Source: Variovorax sp. WDL1 (GTDB lineage: Bacteria; Pseudomonadota; Gammaproteobacteria; Burkholderiales; Burkholderiaceae_C). Taken from it: 54,514 bases of DNA. Position 1 is the stretch's first letter; the number at the start of each line of letters is the position of its first letter. Shown here piece by piece: positions 26,070 through 34,158 of the stretch. A program made the position numbers and the translations under genes. The DNA lies in NCBI RefSeq assembly GCF_001541225.1, contig NZ_LMTS01000096.1, forward strand, positions 1 to 54,514, written 5' to 3'. The notes under the pieces are model-generated. The model was not told where the DNA came from. It saw only the letters and a list, made by a program, of their open reading frames with translations, and searched no databases.

Positions 26070-26708
26070 TCAGGCGGCAGAGTCGACGCTCGACCCGCCC
26101 CGCAGCGCCCTTGCGACCGTGGCGACGCGCCGCCCCTGGAAGCGCGCCACGTCGAGGTGCTCGGCATCGGGCTCGACGGTGTCGAGCTTCGAGACATGCG
26201 TTGCACCATAGGGCGTGCCCGCCTTGAACATCGCGGCATCGGCATAGCCGAGCGGAACAATGATCAGGCCCAGGTGCGCCATCGGCGTATACATCGACAA
26301 CAGGGTCGACTCGTTGCCGCCGTGCAGCGACGAGGTCGCGCCGAAGGCCGAGCCCACCTTGCCGTTGAGTTTGCCCTGGAACCACAGCCCTCCGAGCCCG
26401 TCGATGTAGGCCTTTAGCTCCGAGGAGATGGACCCGAAGCGCGTCGGCGTACCCAGGACGATCGCATCGGCCCATTCGGCATCTGCCTCCGCGGGTGCCT
26501 CGTAGCGTGCGTTCATCTTCTCCGCACGCTCGACCCAGCCGGGCGACTGCTGCATGACCGCGGGACTGACCAGTTCGCGTGCCCGGCGCAGCCGCACCTC
26601 GGCACCCTCGCCTGCCGCGCCTTCGGCGATCGCCCTGGCCAGCAGCTCGGTCGAGCTGTTGCGCGAGTAGAAGGCGACCAGGACCTTGGGTTTGAAGATC
26701 GTGTTCAT
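26070..26708 (-). CDS. wrbA: WrbA-like NAD(P)H:quinone oxidoreductase (flavodoxin fold)
   Basis: The 212-aa product has the flavodoxin FMN phosphate loop KVLVAFYSRNSSTELLARAI, the family segment VLGTPTRFGSISSELKAYID, and SAFGATSSLHGGNESTLLSM. Family enzymes reduce quinones by two electrons, avoiding semiquinones. The ATG overlaps the stop of the upstream ring-cleaving dioxygenase gene (ATGA), so it is the last gene of the nitroreductase-dioxygenase-quinone reductase operon. Detoxification of a quinone or hydroquinone fits all three. WrbA usually is about 200 aa, so this is full length. Confidence 0.9.
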   Translation of the reverse strand: MNTIFKPKVLVAFYSRNSSTELLARAIAEGAAGEGAEVRLRRARELVSPAVMQQSPGWVERAEKMNARYEAPAEADAEWADAIVLGTPTRFGSISSELKAYIDGLGGLWFQGKLNGKVGSAFGATSSLHGGNESTLLSMYTPMAHLGLIIVPLGYADAAMFKAGTPYGATHVSKLDTVEPDAEHLDVARFQGRRVATVARALRGGSSVDSAA

Positions 26709-27655
26709 ACCGAGATGGGCTCCAGGCGGCCAAGCAGTTCCTGCTTGCGGTCCCGCAGCCACGGCGGCAGTTGGAACTCCTCGCCGAAATGACCCGGCTC
26801 CTCGTCGATGGCAAAACCGATGTCGGTCGTGGCGGCCTCGAAGATCACGCCCCCGGGCATCTTGAAATACATCGAGCGAAAGTAGTTGCGGTTGACCGAC
26901 TCCGAGGTGTCGATGTAGCCCATGCCCATCAGCTTGTCCTTGATCAGCATCTGCTGCTCCTCGCTGTCGACTGCAAAGGCGACATGGTGGATGGTGCCCT
27001 CGCCGTAGATCGACGATCCCTGCAGGCGATCCGGTTCGTGAACGAACTCCACGATAGTGCCCGGCGCACCGCTGTGGGTCTCGAAGCGGTGGTACGGGCC
27101 TGATTCGCCCGCGTAGCGGAAGTCGATCGCCTCCTGCATGAAGGTGATCGACTCGGCAACCTCCCGCAGCGACAGCGTGATGCTGTGCACGCCGCGGATG
27201 GCGACGGCCTCGGGAATGTCGTCGGCCACGCACGGCGCGCGCCCGTCGCGGTCCGAAGCGACCAGGTCGAACTCGATCCCGCAGGGGTGATGGAAGCGCT
27301 GGCGCTGCTCTCCGAAGCGCTCGACCACGTCCTTGTCGAAGGCGACTCCGTGCGCCGCGAAGCGCTCGCGCCAGAACTCCAGCGAACCCTTCGGCACGGA
27401 GTAGTTGATGACGCGGATCTGCCCGGAGCCGCGGCGCCCCTTCACGCCCTTCTGCCTGAAGGGGAAAGAGGTGACGAGCGTGCCGGCATCGCCTTGGCGG
27501 TTGCCGTAGTAGAGGTGGTAGATCGGGTCCTCGCCGTCCAGCAGAACGGTCTTCTTGACCAGGCTCTGGCCGAGCAGCTTGACGTAGAAATCCACGTCCT
27601 CCTGGGCACCGCTGACGCAGGCGGTCAGGTGATGAAAGCCTTTGATGATCGACAT
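26705..27655 (-). CDS. Ring-cleaving dioxygenase of the glyoxalase fold (MhqO-like)
   Basis: The 316-aa product has two vicinal-oxygen-chelate modules. The N-terminal one is FHHLTACVSGAQEDVDFYVK. The second starts at RGVHSITLSLREVAESITFM and includes GTIHHVAFAV and the metal glutamate in MPGGVIFEAATTD. The layout matches the MhqA/MhqO hydroquinone-specific extradiol dioxygenases. It lies between the nitroreductase (47 bp) and the WrbA-like gene (overlap), the same trio of activities as the Bacillus quinone-responsive Mhq genes. Likely role: opening of a hydroquinone ring. The substrate is not established from sequence. Confidence 0.9.
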   Translation of the reverse strand: MSIIKGFHHLTACVSGAQEDVDFYVKLLGQSLVKKTVLLDGEDPIYHLYYGNRQGDAGTLVTSFPFRQKGVKGRRGSGQIRVINYSVPKGSLEFWRERFAAHGVAFDKDVVERFGEQRQRFHHPCGIEFDLVASDRDGRAPCVADDIPEAVAIRGVHSITLSLREVAESITFMQEAIDFRYAGESGPYHRFETHSGAPGTIVEFVHEPDRLQGSSIYGEGTIHHVAFAVDSEEQQMLIKDKLMGMGYIDTSESVNRNYFRSMYFKMPGGVIFEAATTDIGFAIDEEPGHFGEEFQLPPWLRDRKQELLGRLEPISV

Positions 27656-27702
27656 CCGGGTTCCTTGTTGAGTGGTTGGGTGGGGTGAAGCGCTATGCGC
27701 CA

Positions 27703-28380
27703 TCAGGCGGCGATGAAGGTGGTGAACTCCTCGACCTCCAGCTTGTGCAGGGCCATGCGGTTCTCCGGCATGCTGTTGTCCGCATACCCGAGCGACATTC
27801 CCGCAACGACCATCTCGCCCTCGGGAATTCCGAGCTCGGCGCGAAGCACGGGGTACTGCAGCGACCAGATCTGCTGCGGACAGGTGTCCAGGTCCCGCCC
27901 CTTGGCCGCGAGCATGATGTTCTGCAGGAAGCAGCCGTAGCAGATGAAGCTGGCCCACTCCAGGCGCCGGTCCATCGTGAAGATGATCCCGACCGGCGCG
28001 TCGAAGAAGAGGAACTGCCGCTCCACGTCTCGCATGCGGCCCGCCTTGTCGCTGCGGTGCACACCCTGCGCGTCGCCGAGTTGGCCGCGGAAGGTGTTGA
28101 AGCGCGACGAGTAGGGATCGTGCAGCGGCTGCGGGAAGAAGGGGTACTCGGGGGCGAGCTTCTCGGGCCCGGCGCGGAACGCCTCGACGGCGGCCCGCGT
28201 CACGCGTTCGCGTGCCTCGCCCGTGACCACGTAGCAGCGCCACGGTTGCGTATTGCTCGAACTGGGGGCGTACTTCGCGACGGACAGGATGTCCCTCACT
28301 GTCGCAAGAGGTACGGGGCGATCGAGAAAGCCGCGCTTGGTGCGGCGCTCGCAAATGAGTTCGTCGATGAGCGAGTTCAT
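27703..28380 (-). CDS. Nitroreductase-family flavoprotein
   Basis: The 225-aa product has the nitroreductase FMN-binding start RRTKRGFLDRPVPLATVRDI, then AKYAPSSSNTQPWRCYVVTG. It also has the dimer-interface segment FICYGCFLQNIMLAAKGRDL and the C-terminal GMSLGYADNSMPENRM. Length is normal. It reduces nitroaromatics or quinones with NAD(P)H. It is the first gene of a minus-strand operon with the ring-cleaving dioxygenase and WrbA-like reductase, divergent from a LysR gene 192 bp away that probably controls it. Confidence 0.9.
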   Translation of the reverse strand: MNSLIDELICERRTKRGFLDRPVPLATVRDILSVAKYAPSSSNTQPWRCYVVTGEARERVTRAAVEAFRAGPEKLAPEYPFFPQPLHDPYSSRFNTFRGQLGDAQGVHRSDKAGRMRDVERQFLFFDAPVGIIFTMDRRLEWASFICYGCFLQNIMLAAKGRDLDTCPQQIWSLQYPVLRAELGIPEGEMVVAGMSLGYADNSMPENRMALHKLEVEEFTTFIAA

Positions 28381-28500
28381 TGAAGTGTCTCCATCCGTGG
28401 GTGGTGGTGGTCGTGAGCGGGTGCGTTGACCAGGCGAGCAGATCGTATGAACCGCGAGCGTGCTTGAGAAGCCGGCGCGGCTTGCACGCAAGGTTGCGGA

Positions 28501-28512
28501 TTCCTGGACGAT
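28501..28512. promoter_or_regulatory. Candidate LysR site in the nitroreductase/LysR divergent promoter
   Basis: TTCCTGGACGAT contains CCTGGACG, also present with GAT-compatible flanks in the dyad at 29501-29518 (there read as CGTCCAG and CTGGACG). It lies about 60 bp upstream of the LysR start and about 120 bp upstream of the nitroreductase start. The other half-site here is degenerate. Confidence 0.4.
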
Positions 28513-28572
28513 GGGTGATTCGTGGCGCCGCGGCGTTATGCTCGCCGCGATTCCCCCCGACACGCCACACCG

Positions 28573-29484
28573 ATGCTCGATCTCAAGGACGTCTACTACT
28601 TCGTGCAGGTCGTCGACCGCGGCGGCTTCACCTCGGCCGGCCAGGCGCTGCGGTTGCCCAAATCGACACTGAGCCATCGCGTGCAGGAACTCGAGGCATC
28701 GCTGGGCGTGCGGCTGCTCAACCGGACCTCGCGCCAGTTCGGGACGACCGACGTCGGCAAGGAGTTCTACCAGTACGCCGTCGCGATGCTGCGCAGCTCC
28801 GACATCGCCGAAGAGGCCATTCGACAGCGTCTCGGCGAACCCAGCGGGGTCATCCGCATCACCACCGCGGTGGAGATCGCGCAGTTCGCATTGCGGGACC
28901 TCCTGCCGGTCTTCCTCAACCGACACCCCAAGGTCCAGATCGTCGAGATCGCAACCGACAGGCTGGTCGACATCGTGGGCGAGGGCTTCGACCTGGCCAT
29001 TCGCGGGCATACGACGCCGCTGCAGAACTCGACACTCGTGCAGCGCGCCATCGCGAGCGTGCCGTGGTACCTGTTCGCCAGCCCGGCCTATCTTGCGAAG
29101 ATGAAGGAGCCTCGAAGCCCGGAAGACCTTCTGCACCACGCGAGCATCTCCATCGTGCGAAACGGCCCGGTGCAGTGGCAACTCAAGGGCCCCGGCGGCA
29201 AGGAATTCGTGGTTGCCATGGCCCCGCGGTTCCAGAGCAACAGCATGGTGTCCCTCAAGGAGGCCGCCTGCGCAGGGCTCGGCATCGCGGCATTGCCAGG
29301 CTATATCTGCCGCAGTGAGCTCGAGGCGGGATCGCTTCGGCAGATCCTGTCCGGCTGGATCGCGGCCGATGCACGCATTGCGGCACTCATTCCCTACCGC
29401 ACCGGACTGCTGCCTGCGGTGCGATCGCTGGTGGACTTCCTGGCGGTCGAGATCCCGAAGGTCACCAGCTTCGCAGGCCACTGA
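28573..29484 (+). CDS. LysR-family regulator of the flanking aromatic/quinone operons
   Basis: The 303-aa product has the AaeR/CrgA-like LysR N-terminus (DLKDVYYFVQVVDRGGFTSA, ALRLPKSTLSHRVQELEASL) and the matching substrate-binding domain (EGFDLAIRGHTTPLQNSTLV). It is divergent from the nitroreductase operon and 120 bp upstream of the maleylacetate-reductase-like operon on its own strand. A shared CGTCCAG/CTGGACG element occurs in both flanking promoters, so one regulator may drive both units. The inducer is probably a quinone or phenolic compound, an inference from the genes. Confidence 0.92.
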   Translation: MLDLKDVYYFVQVVDRGGFTSAGQALRLPKSTLSHRVQELEASLGVRLLNRTSRQFGTTDVGKEFYQYAVAMLRSSDIAEEAIRQRLGEPSGVIRITTAVEIAQFALRDLLPVFLNRHPKVQIVEIATDRLVDIVGEGFDLAIRGHTTPLQNSTLVQRAIASVPWYLFASPAYLAKMKEPRSPEDLLHHASISIVRNGPVQWQLKGPGGKEFVVAMAPRFQSNSMVSLKEAACAGLGIAALPGYICRSELEAGSLRQILSGWIAADARIAALIPYRTGLLPAVRSLVDFLAVEIPKVTSFAGH

Positions 29485-29500
29485 AGCCCGCCGCGGCGAT

Positions 29501-29518
29501 CGTCCAGAACCCTGGACG
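29501..29518. promoter_or_regulatory. Perfect inverted repeat CGTCCAG-AACC-CTGGACG, probable LysR operator
   Basis: Two perfect 7-bp arms flank a 4-bp spacer, 87 bp before the maleylacetate-reductase-like ATG. The CTGGACG arm recurs in the divergent promoter of the same LysR gene. There is no T-run, so a terminator is unlikely. Confidence 0.6.
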
Positions 29519-29604
29519 CAGAGTCCTTGCCTGGGTGGTTCCAGCAAGGCCGCATCGGCCCTATCGTCGCGGTCCACCGACTCCATCGGATCAGGACTGC
29601 CGAC

Positions 29605-30717
29605 ATGAACCATCTGAACTGCCTGCCGCAAGACGCGGTGTTCTGGGGCAAGAACACGCTGGCCGCCGCGCTCCCGCGCATCGGGGACTACGGCATCGAA
29701 CGGCCGATCGTCTTCACGGTCGAACCGCTCGAAGCGCTGGCTCGCGACCATGTCGAGCCGCACCTGAAGGGCACTGCCGGCTACTTCGTCGACCTCCCCG
29801 CGCACGTCCCCGATGTGGCAGTGCACGCGGCGCTCGAGGCCTGCCTGCACTCGAATGCGCGCGCCATCGTGGGACTCGGCGGTGGCTCGGTGCTCGACGC
29901 CGCCAAGGCGGTCTCCCACCTGCATCACGGCCGGACCGGCAGGCATCTGCCGATCGTCGCGCTGCCGACGACGCTCTCGGGCTCGGAGTTCTCGCACTAC
30001 TTCGGTATCACCGAGACCGACGGGCCGCGGAAATTCAAGCGCAGCTACGCGGTGCGCGAGACCACGCCGAAGGTGGTGCTCATCGATCCGCTGCTGGTGC
30101 GCGGCACACCGCGGACGTTGCTGCTGTCTTCCGCCATCAAGGGCATCGACCATGCCGTCGAGGGAATGCGCAAGGTGATGCGCAGCCATCCGCACGCGAT
30201 CATGGCCGCCAGCGGCGTGGATCGCTTCCTCCGGGTGCTCGAGAAGTGGCCCGCCAAGCTCGAGACCCGCCAAGCCATCGAGGCAGGACTCGTGAGCGAC
30301 GACGACCTGCTGCAACTCCAGCTCGGCGCCTGGCAGTGCTATTTCTCGCCGGCCTCGGTGATCTACGGACTGAGCCACCGCATCGGCCACATCTTGGGAG
30401 GCAGCTTCGGTCTGCCGCACAGCGCGACCTCGTGCATCACGCTCGCTCCCGTCATCCAGGCATGCGCAGGCTTCTACGGCGACAAGCTCGAAGCGCTGTC
30501 TCCCGGCGGGCCCGGCGCGGCGGCGCGGCTGGCCGGGCGCATCGCTGCCGTCGTCGCGGCGCTCGGGCTGCCGAGCCGCGTGTCCGACTTCGACCTCGAC
30601 CGTGCAAAGCTGCCGGAAGTGGCCGCGATGCTCAAGGCCAACTATCCCCAAGAGGTCGCGGATCTCGGCGACGACGCACTCGCGCGCCTCGATCCGCTGC
30701 TGGAGAGCCTGTGGTGA
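29605..30717 (+). CDS. Iron-type alcohol dehydrogenase family, maleylacetate reductase-like
   Basis: The 370-aa product has the nucleotide loop AIVGLGGGSVLDAAKAVSHL and the metal-region signature LSHRIGHILGGSFGLPHSAT. In maleylacetate reductases the segment is normally followed by another histidine, but here the residues are SATSC, so one usual metal or active-site histidine is replaced. Family enzymes reduce maleylacetate to 3-oxoadipate in (chloro)hydroquinone degradation, which agrees with the LinD-like dehalogenase gene two genes downstream. Its TGA overlaps the GTG start of the amidase gene. Confidence 0.85.
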   Translation: MNHLNCLPQDAVFWGKNTLAAALPRIGDYGIERPIVFTVEPLEALARDHVEPHLKGTAGYFVDLPAHVPDVAVHAALEACLHSNARAIVGLGGGSVLDAAKAVSHLHHGRTGRHLPIVALPTTLSGSEFSHYFGITETDGPRKFKRSYAVRETTPKVVLIDPLLVRGTPRTLLLSSAIKGIDHAVEGMRKVMRSHPHAIMAASGVDRFLRVLEKWPAKLETRQAIEAGLVSDDDLLQLQLGAWQCYFSPASVIYGLSHRIGHILGGSFGLPHSATSCITLAPVIQACAGFYGDKLEALSPGGPGAAARLAGRIAAVVAALGLPSRVSDFDLDRAKLPEVAAMLKANYPQEVADLGDDALARLDPLLESLW

Positions 30718-32147
30718 GTCTGCATTCACCGCGGGCCGCGCCATCGCTGCGGCAATCGCTGGACGATCTCGACGCTGGCCGGATCAGTGCAAGCGAGCTC
30801 GTGCGGGACACGCTGCGGCGGGCCGACGACACGCAGCGCAGGCTGAATGCCTTTGCCACCATCCCGCGCGAGCGGGCGATGGCGGCGGCGCTCGCCAGCG
30901 ATCGCCGCTACGCCGAAGGCACGCAACGTCCGCTCGAAGGCCTGCCCATCGGCGTCAAGGACCTGATCGACACCCGAGGGATCGAGACGCGCTACGGTTC
31001 GCCCGCCTTCATCGGCAACATCCCTTCCGCCGACGCCGCCGTCGTGCGCATGCTCGTGCAACAGGGCGCCATCGTGGTCGGCAAGACGACCACGCACGAA
31101 TTCGCCTGGGGAGTCACTACGGCGAGCGCTGCCTTCGGCGATACCCTCCACCCGCTGGACGCGCGCCGCATTCCGGGCGGCTCGAGCGGCGGTGCGGCCG
31201 TGGCCATCGCCGACGGCGTGATGGCTGCCGGGCTTGGCACGGACACCGGCGGCTCGGTGCGCATTCCGGCCGCGCTCTGCGGCGTGGCCGGATTCAAGCC
31301 GACCCATGGTGCGCTGCCGACGCAGGGCGTGTTTCCACTGGCCGCCAGCCTTGATCATCCCGGCCTTCTGGGGGCAAGCGTCGGCGACGTGAGCATTCTT
31401 GCCGATGCGCTGGGCATCGTCGGCAGCAGCGGCGCAGCGGACGAACTCGATGATGCCCGGGTCGGCGTGATCTGCGGCATCGCTTCGCTGCCTCCCGCTT
31501 CGGACGTCGCATGCGCATTCGCCGTCGCGGCGGATGCGCTGGCGTCGGCCCTCCCTCTGGAGGAGTTGAACGCGGGGGATCTCTTCAGCGGCAGCTTCGA
31601 CGCCTTCGCGCGCATCGTGCTGGCCGAAGGCGGACTCGTCCACTTCGGGAGAAGAGACTCCGATTGGATTGCCGCGCACTACGGCGCGGAAACGGTCGAA
31701 CGGCTCACTCATGCCAGGGCGACGCGAGTGGAAGATTACGCGTTGGCGCAACAGGCGCGGCGAAAGTTCGCCGCCGGCCTCCAGCGCCTCATGGCCAGGC
31801 ACCGCTTCCTCGTGCTGCCCGCCACGCCATGCACCGCACCGCTCGTCGGCCAGACAAGGCTGGCGATCGGAGGCTGGACCGGCAGCGTGCGCGAAGCCCT
31901 GATGACCTATACGGCGCCCTTCAACCTCGCAGGCTGCCCCGCCGTTTCCATCCCGCTGCGCAGGCGTCCCGGCGCGCTCCCCGTCGGGCTGCAGGTCGTG
32001 GGCCGCCCCGGCGAGGACGCCGCACTGCTGCGGATCGCACGGCGGATGGAGCGACTGCTGCATCCGCCACATCGGTCTGCCTGCCTGCCATGCCAGACCG
32101 ATCGTGAATGGTCGACCTGCCCGCCACACAGAGAAGGAGAAATGTGA
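30714..32147 (+). CDS. Amidase signature family enzyme
   Basis: The 477-aa product (GTG start overlapping the previous stop) has the full amidase-signature Ser-cisSer-Lys set. The lysine is in LPIGVKDLIDT, the cis-serine region is RRIPGGSSGGAAVAIADG, and the nucleophile serine is in GLGTDTGGSVRIPAALCGVAGFKPTHG. Length is typical. It hydrolyses a C-N bond in an amide or carbamate. Inside an aromatic operon it may release an amine from a substrate or formyl/kynurenine-like intermediate, which would link it to the tryptophan-dioxygenase-like protein encoded downstream. That link is inference. Confidence 0.9.
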   Translation: MSLHSPRAAPSLRQSLDDLDAGRISASELVRDTLRRADDTQRRLNAFATIPRERAMAAALASDRRYAEGTQRPLEGLPIGVKDLIDTRGIETRYGSPAFIGNIPSADAAVVRMLVQQGAIVVGKTTTHEFAWGVTTASAAFGDTLHPLDARRIPGGSSGGAAVAIADGVMAAGLGTDTGGSVRIPAALCGVAGFKPTHGALPTQGVFPLAASLDHPGLLGASVGDVSILADALGIVGSSGAADELDDARVGVICGIASLPPASDVACAFAVAADALASALPLEELNAGDLFSGSFDAFARIVLAEGGLVHFGRRDSDWIAAHYGAETVERLTHARATRVEDYALAQQARRKFAAGLQRLMARHRFLVLPATPCTAPLVGQTRLAIGGWTGSVREALMTYTAPFNLAGCPAVSIPLRRRPGALPVGLQVVGRPGEDAALLRIARRMERLLHPPHRSACLPCQTDREWSTCPPHREGEM

Positions 32148-33190
32148 TGACGCCCCCGTTGATGACGATGGCCGCTTCCGCCCGCGCCGCCATCCAGGAC
32201 CCAGGCCGCACCACGGTCGTGGGTGACAGCGCGAACCCGCGCTTCGAACTGTTCCACGCCGCGAGCTCCCTCTGCTCGCAGAAGGTGCGCACGGTGCTGC
32301 ACGAGAAGGCACTGCCCTATCGTTCCAACGACATGCTCATCCTCAGTACGATGGGACCGCACGGCCTGGTACCGGCCGAGCACTACAGCACGGCCTACAT
32401 CCGCCTGCGGCTGCTCGCAGCGCGCGAGCTGGATCTGGAATTCGTGAGCGGCTACAGCGGCCGCACCTCGGTCGAAACGGAAGGCTTCGACCCTTGCGTG
32501 GTGCCGTTGCTGGTGGACTACCAGGCAGGTCGAGTGGTGGCGGATTCGCGGCGGATCTGCTGCTATCTCGATGCGGTCTCGAGCGCGCCGGTCCGGCTCG
32601 TGCCGGACGATCCCGAGGCACGCACAGAGGTGATGCGCCAGGTCGGCATCGTCGACAGGATTCCGAACGGGGCGCTGCTCTACGGGTTCCACCCCGACGC
32701 CGACCGGCGGCCCGATCCACTCAAGTCGTCCATGGAGACGGTCTATGACTACAAGATCATGGCGCTGGAGCGCTTGATTGCCACCCATGCCGACGACGCC
32801 GAGCTGGTTGCCGCCTGCCGCGCCAAGATCGCGAAGGAGAGCGGCGGCAAGAAGGTGTGCCGCGACCCTGCTTTTCAACGTGCGGCTCGCCAAACGGCGG
32901 ACGATCTCCTGAAGGGCCTGGAGCGAGACCTCGGGGCGAAGTCGTTCTCCTGCCTGTCCGGCAACGCCTTCTCGCTCGCCGACGTGCTGTGGGGTGTCAA
33001 TCTTGTCCGCCTGAACTATCTGGGACTGTCCTCGATGTGGGCAGGACTTCCCCATGTCGAGCGCTATTTCGAGATGCTCGCCGAGCGGCCGTCCCTCTGC
33101 AAGGAGGCGATCCAGGCCTCCATCCGATCGATGCCGCACTCTGCATACATGGATGGCGTCGCGCACTGTGCCGCCACGGCCGCGGCCTGA
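32147..33190 (+). CDS. GST-type reductive dehalogenase-like protein (LinD/PcpC-like)
   Basis: The 347-aa product is longer than ordinary GSTs and resembles the 2,5-dichlorohydroquinone dechlorinase LinD along its length. Shared features include RFELFHAASSLCSQKVRTVL with the candidate catalytic Cys43, YIRLRLLAARELDLEFVSGY, TEGFDPCVVPLLVDYQAGRV and the ALLYGFHPDADRRP segment. The ATG overlaps the amidase stop as TGATG, and GAGAAGGAGAA lies upstream. LinD-type enzymes use glutathione to remove halogen from hydroquinones, feeding ring cleavage and maleylacetate reduction, both represented nearby. Whether the substrate is halogenated here is unknown. Confidence 0.85.
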   Translation: MTPPLMTMAASARAAIQDPGRTTVVGDSANPRFELFHAASSLCSQKVRTVLHEKALPYRSNDMLILSTMGPHGLVPAEHYSTAYIRLRLLAARELDLEFVSGYSGRTSVETEGFDPCVVPLLVDYQAGRVVADSRRICCYLDAVSSAPVRLVPDDPEARTEVMRQVGIVDRIPNGALLYGFHPDADRRPDPLKSSMETVYDYKIMALERLIATHADDAELVAACRAKIAKESGGKKVCRDPAFQRAARQTADDLLKGLERDLGAKSFSCLSGNAFSLADVLWGVNLVRLNYLGLSSMWAGLPHVERYFEMLAERPSLCKEAIQASIRSMPHSAYMDGVAHCAATAAA

Positions 33191-33228
33191 AGTCCTCTGC
33201 ACCACGTGAATACAACCAGGAGCACGAA

Positions 33229-34131
33229 ATGAGCAACAGCCCCCAGAACGTCGAGAGGCCCGAAGCGCTGCGCACGGCGGCCGGCCAGACGCCCTACAGC
33301 GCATGGATCCAGACCGACGTGCTTCACTCGCTGCAGCGCACGGTCAGCGACCATCCGGGCGAGCACGCGTGGATCGTGCACGTGCAGGTGTCCGAGCTCT
33401 ACTGGATGCTCATCATCAAGGAGATCCAGACGGCGCAGACCTGCCTGCGCGCGGACAATCTCGCCCAGGCCCACCGGACCTTGCTGCGGGTGGTTGCCCA
33501 TCAGGAACCCCTGGATGCGATCTGGCGCTCCATTGCCTGGATGACGCCCAACGACCTGCTGGCCATTCTCTCGCGCGCGGCCGCGACGCATGGCAAGGAC
33601 ACGGCGCTGCAGGGATGGACCTATCGGCACATGGCCTATCTGCTGGGCATCAAGCAGGCGGAACATCTGCAGCACTTCGCTCCCCAGCCTCAGCGCCTGG
33701 CTCAGCTCACCAAGGCACTGGCCGAGCCGAGCCTCTACGACGATGTGCTGGCCTGCTTCGCACGCATCGGCATGGATGTGCCGCGTGCCTGGCTGGAGCG
33801 TGACCTGAGCGCACGCTACAGCCCCAGCAAGGAGGTCGAGCAGGTCTGGCGCAACATCTATGCGGACCCGGACACTCACATCGAACTGCAGCAGCTCGGC
33901 GAGACACTTGCCGACATCGCAGAGGGCTTTACGCACTGGAAGTATCGCCACCTGATGGCAACGCGCCGGACCTTTGGCGCCAGGCCGGCGTACTTCGGCA
34001 CCGAGGGCATCGCATGGCTGGCGCCCACGATGGACGAGATCCCGTTCCCCGAGCTATGGTCGGCTCGCACCTTCATCGGCGATCCGCAGCCTCGCCCGCC
34101 GGCCGTGTGCCCGCACATGTCCAAGCGATGA
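33229..34131 (+). CDS. Tryptophan 2,3-dioxygenase-like heme protein with altered distal site
   Basis: The 300-aa length equals bacterial tryptophan 2,3-dioxygenase. IQTDVLHSLQRTVSDHPGEH, IVHVQVSELYWMLIIKEI and the C-terminal FTHWKYRHLMATRRTFG, with the presumptive proximal heme histidine, follow the family pattern. The distal HQxxELW is here V52-Q-V-S-E-L-Y: the histidine that sits over the heme in true enzymes is valine, with a histidine one residue earlier. The GTGG-like substrate loop reads FGTEGIAWL. Family members with such changes act on other indoles or carry out mono-oxygenation, so a function different from kynurenine formation is likely. It is the last gene of the aromatic operon. 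Confidence 0.83.
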   Translation: MSNSPQNVERPEALRTAAGQTPYSAWIQTDVLHSLQRTVSDHPGEHAWIVHVQVSELYWMLIIKEIQTAQTCLRADNLAQAHRTLLRVVAHQEPLDAIWRSIAWMTPNDLLAILSRAAATHGKDTALQGWTYRHMAYLLGIKQAEHLQHFAPQPQRLAQLTKALAEPSLYDDVLACFARIGMDVPRAWLERDLSARYSPSKEVEQVWRNIYADPDTHIELQQLGETLADIAEGFTHWKYRHLMATRRTFGARPAYFGTEGIAWLAPTMDEIPFPELWSARTFIGDPQPRPPAVCPHMSKR

Positions 34132-34158
34132 CCCGACGGCCCCACACGAAGTGATTTT

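Noticed and set aside
29501..29518. CGTCCAG/CTGGACG dyad considered as a terminator of the LysR gene
   Set aside because: No T-run follows, and the arm recurs in the other promoter of the same regulator.
27703..30744. Very long minus-strand frame (1013 codons) joined to the nitroreductase
   Set aside because: Only the last 225 codons are the real nitroreductase; the upstream part is antisense to the LysR and maleylacetate-reductase-like genes and has shadow composition.
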